A program made the position numbers and the translations under genes. A DNA stretch of 64,000 nucleotides, taken from the NCBI RefSeq assembly GCF_014696625.1, contig NZ_JACJQL010000017.1, positions 62,001 through 126,000 on the forward strand, read 5' to 3'. The notes beneath the pieces were generated by a model. It ran no database searches. It saw only the letters and a program-made list of their open reading frames with translations, and was not told the origin of the DNA. Below, piece by piece: positions 52,812 to 61,100 of the stretch (positions within the stretch are counted from its first letter, which is position 1; the number at the start of each line of letters is the position of its first letter). The stretch is from Nostoc parmelioides FACHB-3921 (GTDB lineage: Bacteria; Cyanobacteriota; Cyanobacteriia; Cyanobacteriales; Nostocaceae).

Positions 52812-52835
52812 GCACCTCCGAGATAAAGGAGGTGC
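52812..52835. terminator. Hairpin in the csoR-egtD gap
   Basis: GCACCTCC / GGAGGTGC perfect 8-bp arms with an 8-nt loop. It lies after the metal-sensor gene on the minus strand and before egtD, and could end the former's transcript. Confidence 0.4.
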
Positions 52836-52959
52836 GATTAGTATTGGTGTATCAAGACTTAAAAAACTTTGAGATTAAATTAGTACAAAAGTTCTATAAT
52901 TTAACTTACTCAAAAATCGATTCTCGATTTGTCATAAAAGTCGGGAATCCAGATAAAAA

Positions 52960-53361
52960 TTAAGGTAAAAATCTATCTAAAGCTGCTTTTAGTTGCTCAA
53001 TTTCTTCTTCTATATTGCCTTCTTTAGAAGCTCTAGCAATACATTCTGTTAAATGTTCATCGAGAACAATTCTGGCTACTTTATCTAATGCACCCCGTAC
53101 GGCAGCAATTTGTAATAAAACGTCGGGACAAGGGCTATTTTGTTGCACCATTGTTTTGATACCGCGAATGTGTCCTTCTATGCGTGATAATCGATTGACA
53201 ATTCGCCGTAAAGATTCTTCGCTATGAACGTGAGCATGAACTGACTCTGCCTGCCCGTGAGTATGATGTTTGTGATCGTGTTCTGCATCATGATTATGGG
53301 ACTCTTTCGCTTTTTGGGGTACAGGCAAGGATTCTTGAGCTAACTGGTTTGATCCATTCAT
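52960..53361 (-). CDS. CsoR/RcnR-family metal sensor with His-rich N-terminus (InrS-like)
   Basis: 133 aa, all-helical DUF156 repressor. The fingerprint ligands are seen: Cys in NSPCPDVLLQI, His and Cys in DEHLTEC, typical of CsoR/InrS. The N-terminal tail is extremely His-rich (HNHDAEHDHKHHTHGQ, then HAHVHSEE), as in the cyanobacterial nickel sensor InrS. It probably represses a nickel or copper exporter; no such exporter is adjacent, so its target is elsewhere. Nickel preference is inference. Confidence 0.85.
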   Translation of the reverse strand: MNGSNQLAQESLPVPQKAKESHNHDAEHDHKHHTHGQAESVHAHVHSEESLRRIVNRLSRIEGHIRGIKTMVQQNSPCPDVLLQIAAVRGALDKVARIVLDEHLTECIARASKEGNIEEEIEQLKAALDRFLP

Positions 53362-53780
53362 AGGGAATTATAGCGCTGGTAATACTTCAGATCCTAGCCT
53401 AGAGATGGTCAACCACTCCGGAGAATTCAATACTCAAAAATCTCACACCTGTTCTAGCCCCTCTGCTTCCTCCCTAGCCCTTTGGTAAAACCCGAACCTC
53501 GGAAGTGGGAATCTCTACAATAGCTATGAGGTTAAATATTCAATTAACTTTAATTAGAGCTAGAGAATCCGTGCTTGATTTTTGATCAGTAGGGTGGGCA
53601 TTGCCTACCAAGATCATGATACGTTGGGCAATGCCCACCCGACAGATACTCTTCAAATTATCCAATCCGATTCTTATAGCTAGTTGACACTTAGGCAGGA
53701 AGATGAGGTTGTAGAGATTAGTAGGCAAATTTGTCAAAATAATTTTAAATTGGGCAAGATTTAGACTTCTAGATTAGGTT
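53362..53780. other. Intergenic, metal sensor to HtrA
   Basis: Divergent gap of 419 bp. It holds the palindrome below, C-rich short repeats (about 53455-53480) and both flanking promoters. No gene seen. Confidence 0.5.
53592..53640. repeat. Long-armed extragenic palindrome GGGTGGGCATTGCC
   Basis: Perfect 14-bp arms (GGGTGGGCATTGCC / GGCAATGCCCACCC) separated by 21 nt (TACCAAGATCATGATACGTTG-like). This is a common cyanobacterial dispersed hairpin type. It lies 140 bp upstream of the HtrA gene. Confidence 0.65.
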
Positions 53781-55004
53781 GTGAATATGCTATTTTCCAA
53801 ATTATCCAGGTCTATACGCCAACTCGGTACTCATGTATTAGCAATATTTATAGGAGTTGTGTTAACGGTTAGCAGTCTGCGTGTTTTGCCATTGCAAGCG
53901 GAACCAGCGCCTAATCCTAGTACAACTGGATCTGCACCGGAACTAGTAGCTCAAAGACAATCACCCGTGACGGCTGCTATTGGTAACAGTAGCTTTGTGA
54001 CAGCAGCTGTGAATCGTGTTGGTTCAGCAGTGGTGAGAATTGATACAGAACGCACAATTACCCGCCGGGTAGATCCATTTTTGGAAGATCCCTTTTTCCG
54101 GCGCTTTTTTGGTGAAGGCTTTCAAGGACAGATGCCACCAGAACAGATGCGTGGTTTAGGTTCGGGATTTATCATTGATAAAAGTGGTTTAATCTTGACT
54201 AATGCCCATGTGGTGGATAAGGCCGATCGCGTGACTGTTCGCTTGAAAGATGGCCGTAGCTTTGATGGTAAGGTACAAGGGATTGATGAAGTTACAGATT
54301 TAGCGGTGGTGAAAATCAACGCGGGTAATAGTCTACCAGTTGCACCCCTGGGTTCTTCTAATAATGTCCAAGTGGGCGACTGGGCGATCGCAGTTGGTAA
54401 TCCTTTGGGTTTTGATAATACTGTTACTTTGGGTATTGTCAGCACCCTCAAGCGTTCTAGCGCCCAAGTGGGTATTTCTGACAAGCGTTTAGATTTCATC
54501 CAAACTGACGCAGCCATTAACCCTGGTAACTCTGGGGGGCCTTTGTTAAATGACCAGGGTGAAGTTATTGGGATTAACACCGCCATTCGTGCTGATGCGA
54601 TGGGGATTGGGTTTGCGATTCCTATTGATAAAGCTAAGGCGATCGCTACTCAATTGGAACGGGACGGTAAAGTTGCTCACCCCTATTTAGGTGTACAAAT
54701 GGCAACTTTAACACCCGAATTAGCTCAACAAAATAATACTGACCCTAATTCGGCTTTTGCAATTCCCGAAGTTAACGGTGTTTTGGTGATTCGAGTAGTA
54801 CCTAACTCCCCGGCTGCTAATGCTGGTATCCGACGCGGAGATGTCATTTTGCAAGTTGACGGTCAAGCAATCACCACTGCGGAACAGTTACAAAACGTTG
54901 TGGAAAATAGCCGCCTTGGTCAAGCGCTACAAGTGAGATTGCAACGGGGTAATCAGACACAGCAGTTATCAGTACGCACGGCTGAATTGCAAAATGCTGC
55001 TTAA
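53781..55004 (+). CDS. HtrA/Deg-family serine protease (Hho type)
   Basis: 407 aa. A signal or anchor (about residues 15-40) leads to the S1C protease domain with His in LTNAHVVDKAD, Asp in VTDLAVVKI and Ser in INPGNSGGPLL, then a single PDZ domain (GVLVIRVVPNSPAANAGIRRGDVILQVDGQAI). One PDZ and this length fit the cyanobacterial HhoA/HhoB/HtrA group, periplasmic or lumenal proteases of quality control and photosystem II repair. Start is GTG 53781 or ATG 53787; both lack a clear ribosome site. Which of the three paralogues it is cannot be told. Confidence 0.93.
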   Translation: MNMLFSKLSRSIRQLGTHVLAIFIGVVLTVSSLRVLPLQAEPAPNPSTTGSAPELVAQRQSPVTAAIGNSSFVTAAVNRVGSAVVRIDTERTITRRVDPFLEDPFFRRFFGEGFQGQMPPEQMRGLGSGFIIDKSGLILTNAHVVDKADRVTVRLKDGRSFDGKVQGIDEVTDLAVVKINAGNSLPVAPLGSSNNVQVGDWAIAVGNPLGFDNTVTLGIVSTLKRSSAQVGISDKRLDFIQTDAAINPGNSGGPLLNDQGEVIGINTAIRADAMGIGFAIPIDKAKAIATQLERDGKVAHPYLGVQMATLTPELAQQNNTDPNSAFAIPEVNGVLVIRVVPNSPAANAGIRRGDVILQVDGQAITTAEQLQNVVENSRLGQALQVRLQRGNQTQQLSVRTAELQNAA

Positions 55005-55087
55005 GGAATAATCAGGTTGATTCATGAGTATAGGGGTATTAAAAAACACCCCTATATTTTTATTTGTGAGTGACAGCTATAAGGTAA

Positions 55088-55233
55088 TAAGCTGTTACGC
55101 ATTTAAATTGTATATTTCGCACTCAGGTTGTCAAAAGTCCAAAGTCCACAGTCCAAGCTAGCCTTTGACTCTGGACTCTTGACTATGGACAGCCCTGACG
55201 CAAGAATATTTGATTTAGGTGCGTATCACCTTA
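55088..55233. mobile_element. 146-bp MITE-like element, copy 2
   Basis: Same sequence and orientation as 51413-51558 except one base (GTCCAAAG for GTCCACAG). The left flank AAGGTAA and right end CACCTTA suggest slightly longer inverted ends here. Located 84 bp after the HtrA stop. Confidence 0.85.
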
Positions 55234-55343
55234 CAGTTCGGTTAAGCCTAAAAACCTAGACTGGTGTAGGTTAGGTGGAGGAACCCAACATTCTCAAAAC
55301 TTTGTTGGGTTACGCGATCGCGTAACCCAACCTACTATTCTTT

Positions 55344-55403
55344 TTTTGAATTTTGAATTTTGTAGCTTTAGCTTCCCGTAGGGTATTTTGAATTTTGAAT
55401 TGT
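55344..55403. repeat. TTTGAATT repeats with embedded hairpin
   Basis: TTTGAATTTTGAATTTTGTAGC, a short TAGCTTCCCGTAGGG module, then TTTTGAATTTTGAATTG. This is the fourth example of a palindromic module lodged in AATTCAAA repeats in this window. Confidence 0.75.
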
Positions 55404-55425
55404 TAACAAGCTGCTATTTACTTGA

Positions 55426-56607
55426 ATGCTATATAGAAGATTTGGACGTACAGAATTACAGATGCCGGTGTTTTCTTGCGGCGGCATGAGATACCAATAT
55501 AAATGGCAAGATGTTAGTTATTCAGATATTCCGGCGGATCAACAAGCAAATCTGGAAGCAACTATTAATCGTGCTGTTAATGTGGGGATCAATCACATTG
55601 AAACTGCCCGTGGTTATGGTAGTTCCGAAATGCAATTGGGGAAAATACTACCCAAATTTCCCCGTGAAAAGTTAATTGTCCAAACCAAAATTGCACCTGT
55701 TGCTGATGCGACAGAGTTCCGCAAAACTTTCGAGCAATCATTGAGTTATCTTCAACTAGAATACGTAGATTTACTAGGATTGCATGGAATTAATACTGCT
55801 GAATTATTAGACTTTAGTGTACGTCCTGGGGGTTGCTTGGATGTAGTACGACAGTTGCAAGCAGAGGGTAAAGTCCGATTTGTGGGCTTTTCTACTCATG
55901 GTTCTCAGGATGTAATTGTGCAAGCAATTAATACTAACCAATTTGATTATGTGAACCTGCACTGGTATTACATTAATCAATGGAATTGGCCAGCAATTGA
56001 AGCAGCTACTCGCCATGATATGGGGGTGTTTATTATTAGCCCTACAGATAAGGGGGGTCGGCTTTATAATCCACCTAAAAAATTAGTGGATTTATGCGCC
56101 CCTTTAAGTCCGATGGTGTTTAATGATTTATTTTGTCTAAGTCATTCTCAAGTGCATACCTTGAGTTTAGGTGCAGCCAAACCCCAAGATTTTGATGAAC
56201 ACTTGAAGACATTGGACTTAATAGACCGGGCATCAGAGATTTTAACGCCAATTTTAGCGAGGTTGGAAGATGCAGCGATCGCCTCTTTGGGAGAAGATTG
56301 GATAAAAACCTGGGAAACCAATTTACCTCAATGGGAACAAACCCCCGGACAAGTAAATATCCGGGTGATTTTATGGCTGCTAAATCTAGCTACTGCCTAC
56401 GATTTAGTAGACTATGCCAAAATGCGGTACAACTTATTGGGAAATGCTAGTCACTGGTTCCCTGGTAACAAAGCCGATAAACTCAACGACATAGACTTGC
56501 AGCAATCCCTCCGCTACAGTCCCCACGCTGATAAAATTCCCCAGTTTTTAGCCAAGGCGCATCAATTATTAGCTGGTGAAGAATTGCAGCGTTTATCTCA
56601 GAGCTAG
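55426..56607 (+). CDS. Aldo/keto reductase family protein
   Basis: 393 aa. The (beta/alpha)8 AKR part has MLYRRFGRTELQMPVFSCGGMRYQ, INHIETARGYGSSEMQLGK with the catalytic Asp replaced by Glu and Tyr kept, the Lys region IVQTKIAP, and LDVVRQLQAEGKVRFVGFSTHG. The extended C-terminus (GNASHWFPGNKADKLNDIDLQQSLRYSPHADKIP) lacks a clear ferredoxin Cys motif. Likely NADPH-dependent oxidoreductase of unknown substrate. It is the last plus-strand gene before a convergent nuclease-like gene. Confidence 0.88.
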   Translation: MLYRRFGRTELQMPVFSCGGMRYQYKWQDVSYSDIPADQQANLEATINRAVNVGINHIETARGYGSSEMQLGKILPKFPREKLIVQTKIAPVADATEFRKTFEQSLSYLQLEYVDLLGLHGINTAELLDFSVRPGGCLDVVRQLQAEGKVRFVGFSTHGSQDVIVQAINTNQFDYVNLHWYYINQWNWPAIEAATRHDMGVFIISPTDKGGRLYNPPKKLVDLCAPLSPMVFNDLFCLSHSQVHTLSLGAAKPQDFDEHLKTLDLIDRASEILTPILARLEDAAIASLGEDWIKTWETNLPQWEQTPGQVNIRVILWLLNLATAYDLVDYAKMRYNLLGNASHWFPGNKADKLNDIDLQQSLRYSPHADKIPQFLAKAHQLLAGEELQRLSQS

Positions 56608-56626
56608 AAAAGGCAAGATAAAAGAT

Positions 56627-56686
56627 GGCAGGGGGCAGAAAGGAGAAGTTATTCAAGCATTTTACCCTTCTCTACTCCCCCCTGCC
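56627..56686. terminator. Long bidirectional hairpin between convergent genes
   Basis: GGCAGGGGGCAGAAAGGAGAAG faces CTTCTCTACTCCCCCCTGCC, with interruptions, around an 18-nt loop. Downstream on the plus strand is T-rich (CTCTTTTGACTTTTC), so it can end the aldo/keto reductase transcript. Confidence 0.6.
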
Positions 56687-56713
56687 TCTTTTGACTTTTC
56701 TCAGTTCCTACTC

Positions 56714-57571
56714 CTATTTTTCTAAGAAAATTAAATCTTCTGGTTGAACAGTTAATTGAATTTTCTGTTTTTCAACTTTCACAACATAGTGGAAACCAGT
56801 AACGTGACCATCTGGCAGAATAATGATGCGATCGCTCCGGGATTTTAAATAATCAGAAAATCCATCTAATTCCGCACTACCGTCATTGATGGCGAGATAG
56901 CCAAGAAGTCGGCGGAATAGTTTAGGGAAGATGACTACATTATCAGTGATTGTTTCTAGGTCTTCTAAAACAAAACCTTCATTAGTCTTGTCTACTTCCC
57001 ACACACCTTTTTGCTCTTTCCGCGCCTTCTCAGCTGCAATAGTTAATTCCTTCCGAATATCCGGGTATAACTTGGAATAAAAAGTAGGGTAAGCTAACCC
57101 CTTATTTAACATATGGTAGTTAACACTCTTTTTAATCAGAGATTTATCTAGGTAAACCTCGCTACCATCTTCTACATCAGATGTCCCTTTGAAGGCAAAA
57201 GCTACACTCCTACCATATACATCTGCAAATTTTGTGACGATAAAACCAGGAACGGCTTCTGGTTCTGCGGCTGTGACTACTTCGTTAGCGTTACGGGTAA
57301 TCTTTTTAAAACCCAAAAATTTTAGCAATTCATTAGCAGCAGCACCCGCTAATTCTAGGGGTTGGTGTTGTGTACCTAAACCACCACCTCCTACTTGGAA
57401 ATGTGTTTCTAGAGTATCGATACTATCTAAGCGCAGTTGTGCGCCGCCAAGTCGGTTTGGTCGAACTCGCTTATCCCACAGTTGGGGATTATGGGGATAG
57501 AAACGGATGGAATCGCCATCAGGTGCAGCTTTGATAACTCGAAAGTTGCCCTGAATCAGAGTCATTGTCAT
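56714..57571 (-). CDS. Staphylococcal-nuclease-like (thermonuclease family) protein
   Basis: 285 aa. An OB-fold nuclease core is seen: IKAAPDGDSIRFYP, RLDSIDTLETHF with Arg and Glu in the active-site arrangement, YGRSVAFAFK, LNKGLAYPTFYSKLYPDIRKEL and AAEKARKEQKGVW. The C-terminal 80 residues are an unknown extension (VVIFPKLFRRLLGYLAINDG). No signal peptide, so it is possibly cytoplasmic. Substrate and activity not known. Confidence 0.8.
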   Translation of the reverse strand: MTMTLIQGNFRVIKAAPDGDSIRFYPHNPQLWDKRVRPNRLGGAQLRLDSIDTLETHFQVGGGGLGTQHQPLELAGAAANELLKFLGFKKITRNANEVVTAAEPEAVPGFIVTKFADVYGRSVAFAFKGTSDVEDGSEVYLDKSLIKKSVNYHMLNKGLAYPTFYSKLYPDIRKELTIAAEKARKEQKGVWEVDKTNEGFVLEDLETITDNVVIFPKLFRRLLGYLAINDGSAELDGFSDYLKSRSDRIIILPDGHVTGFHYVVKVEKQKIQLTVQPEDLIFLEK

Positions 57572-57689
57572 ATAGTCAAAAGATAGGTTTAACAGCTAGA
57601 ACAATACTTGTCTTTTGACGAAATCAACAGAGTGTCACTTATTCCGTAAATAATCCAGAATTTTCCTAACCAAACGATAAATTAAAAAT

Positions 57690-57833
57690 ATGCAAGATAA
57701 TCTGCTGATTCCTGAACCACAGCCTTCTTTTTTAGCACAGATGCTAGGAGAGTTAAAGAAGGATGAACGTTTATTAGGTGTGGCGATCGCCAGCCGAATG
57801 GGCTTCCACCCAATATCTACAACAGGTTATTGA
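57690..57833 (+). pseudogene. Possible gene remnant or tiny ORF (47 codons)
   Basis: An ATG-started frame with coherent protein-like sequence (MQDNLLIPEPQPSFLAQMLG, then ELKKDERLLGVAIASRMGF) ends abruptly after HPISTTGY. The abrupt end suggests a truncated or frameshifted gene. It may also be a chance frame. It crosses a HIP1 site (GGCGATCGCC). Confidence 0.3.
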
Positions 57834-58159
57834 GTGTTTTCCACAGGATTAATTAATCTATTGCTGAAGTGTCGTATGATGTTCATCACAATGTAATAAC
57901 TATGCCACAAGCCCTTGCTACTTTAAATATTGACTAAACATTTAGTTTGTTCCTCACACCAAACCACCTCCCACTTGCTGTTTAGTAGCAGAGGGATTTT
58001 CATTGATACACCTCTGTGTCGGTCGAGTTTTTATATCGTAGGGGTTAATTAAATAAAAATTAATTCTCTGTACATAGAATAAAAAGTTTCCTATATTGAT
58101 CACAATCAGCAAAAAAAATCTTAGCTACAGCGACTAATGCTAGTAAAGTTTTGACAAAA
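57834..58159. other. Intergenic upstream of the CBS-PAS kinase
   Basis: About 325 bp with no gene seen. It should hold the kinase promoter; no strong motif is recognised. Confidence 0.4.
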
Positions 58160-61100
58160 ATGTCTTGGCAGCTTGTAAAAAACTCTCGAAGACCTTTAGT
58201 AATAGTGGTGCAAGATACACCATTAGTGGAAGCGATCGCCCAAATGTATCAAGCTCAAACTAGTTGTGTGCTGGTAATCAACAAGCAGCAATTATTGGGT
58301 ATTTTTACACAAACAGATGTCTTGAGAGGAATTGCCCATCAAATGACGTTTGCAGACATGACAGTTGGAGAACTTATGAGCCAACCTGTCATAACTGTGA
58401 ATGAGGCAGATATGGAGAATTTACCAAATATATTACAACGCTTCCATCAGCATCAAATTCGCCATTTGCCTGTGCTTGATGATCAGGGACAAGTCTTATG
58501 TGTGGTGACACTAGAAGAAGTCAAAACAGCGCAACTAGAACAAGAAGTAGTGCAACGAGAGCAAATGTCTGAGTTGCTTTCCCAAAGGGATGCTCAGTAT
58601 CAAATCTCAGAAACCAGATTAAACGATATCCTCAATAGCGCAATTGGTACGGCTATTGTAAGTTTTCGAGTATTTCCCAATGGCGATTGGGAATATGACT
58701 ACCAGTCTGTAGGCTGTGAAACCATCTTTGGTTATACAGCCGAGGAATTACTGGTATCTAAAGAATTTTGGCTGTCACGAGTGCATCCTCATGATGTAGA
58801 AACAGTTATTATGCCTGGGTTTGCAGATATATTTGCAGGCAAAACATTCAGCATAGAATATAGATTTTACCATAAAGACGGTTCTCTGCGTTGGATTGGT
58901 GCAACCCATAGTTCTCGATACGACCCAAAAGCAAACTGCTGGGTTGTCATCGGTACGAATATTGATATCAGTGAACGCAAACAAGCCGAAGCAGCCTTAC
59001 GCAAAAGTGAAGAACGATGGCAATTAGCGATCGCCGGCACAGAGGAAGCCATTTGGGACTGGGATATACTGACTAATCATACCTATCGTTCAGACCGTTG
59101 GTTTGAAATGCTGGGCTATGAACGTCATGAAATGAGTAGTTTTGATGATGAATGGAGTATTCGCATTCATCCTAATGATTATGACAGAGTGATGGCTGCT
59201 CAAGCAGCTTATCTGCGTCGGGAAGTTCCAGTGTATTACATTGAGTATCGTCTCCGGCGCAAAGATGGTAACTACAAATGGTTTCGTTCACGGGGTAAAG
59301 CAGTTTGGAATGAACAAGGCAACCCCATAAGATTGGTTGGCTCGTTGGGTGATATTACAGAACGCAAGAGTATTGAAGCAGACTTAATAAGTTCAGAAGC
59401 TCAATATAGATTGCTGTTTGAGAATAATCCCAATCCCATGTGGATCTTTGATCCAGAAACTCTACGTTTTTTGGCTGTTAATCAGGCAGCAATATACAAA
59501 TATGGCTACTCCGAAGCAGAATTTCTGTCAATTACAGTTTTAGATATTCGTCCCCGTGAAGAAGTTCCTGCTTTTTTTCGCTCCCTGAAGGATTTTGACG
59601 TTTTCTCTAGTGCTATTTATGTAGGCGAAGCAAAACATTGCACACGAAACGGAACCCTAATAGATGTGGAAATTAACTCCCATCTCATCACTTGGTTGGG
59701 GAAGCCAGCAAAATTTGTCCTAGCCAAAGATATTACAGAACAAAAAGCCGCCCAGGGTGAACTCCAAAGAATTGAGGCAGAACTGCGAGAGAGTAAACAT
59801 TTTATTGAGCAAGTTATTAGTCATTCGCCCCAACTTTTATACATTTTTGACCCAATAGCCGGAAGTAATGTTTATCTCAACCGTCAGTCTGTAGATATTC
59901 TGGGTTATACACCGGAAGAAATTCAGCAAAGAGGCGCTCAGTTCTTCTTGGATGTTTTGCATCCTGATGACTTACCTCTACTGGAGCGTAACCTGGAATA
60001 CTGGCAAAATGCCGCCGATGGCGAAGTGCTAACGACCGAGTGTCGTATGAAACATCAAGACGGGTCTTGGCGGTGGTTGCGATCGCGCGAGGTAGTATTT
60101 GCTAGGGATGAAAATAACCGCCCGACTAAAGTTCTGGGTACAACTCAAGATATTAGTGATAGTAAACTGGCTGAATTAGAAATTGTCCATAGTCGAGACT
60201 TACTAGAAGCTATTTATAACGGATCTACCGATGCTCTGTTTTTGGTGAATCCGCAAACGCTACTGATCATTGATTGTAATCAACAGGCAGTGCAAATATT
60301 TGCCGCCTCTGGTAAAGAGGAATTGATAGGTACTGATGGTCAAACGCTACAAAAACAACGGTTCACCCCCGATGAGGTAACTAGTGTCATCGAAGAACTA
60401 AATCATCAAGGTTTTTGGAGCCGCGAAGTTGAATACATCACTAAACAAGGTAAGTTATTTTGGGGAAATCTCGCAGTCAAACAAATTTACGTTGCTGGTG
60501 AAGAAATTCATCTAGTCCGTGTCACAGATATTAGCCAACGTAAATTGGCAGAAATCGCCTTGCATGAGCGAGAAACGATGTTGCGTAGCATTGGCGATAA
60601 CCTGCCGAATGGGGCAGTATATCAAATAATCCGCGAATTAGATAGGAGCGATCGCTTTTCTTACTTTAGTGCGGGAATTGAAAGACTAATGGAAGTGAAA
60701 GCAGAAGATGTCCTCGCAGATGCAACTCTGCTTTATCGGCAGTTATGTGTAGAAGATATTCCCAGCTTTGTGCAAGCCGTTGAAAAATCCTATCATTATC
60801 TCTCTGTATTTGACATTCAATTACGAATCTACACTCCCAGTGGCATCTGGAAATGGGTGCAATTACGTTCTACACCCCGCCAATTACCAGATGGTCGTGT
60901 AGCTTGGGATGGACTGATTGTTGATGTAACCGATATCAAGCACACAGAAGATACACTACGCCAAAGTGAAGCACTATTAGCAGAATCCCAGCGAGTAGCT
61001 CGTCTGGGTAACTGGGATTATGACTTAGCTAACAAGAAAATAACTTGGTCGAAAGGATTATTTGAGCTATTTCAGCGAGATCCAGCATTAGCAGCACCAA

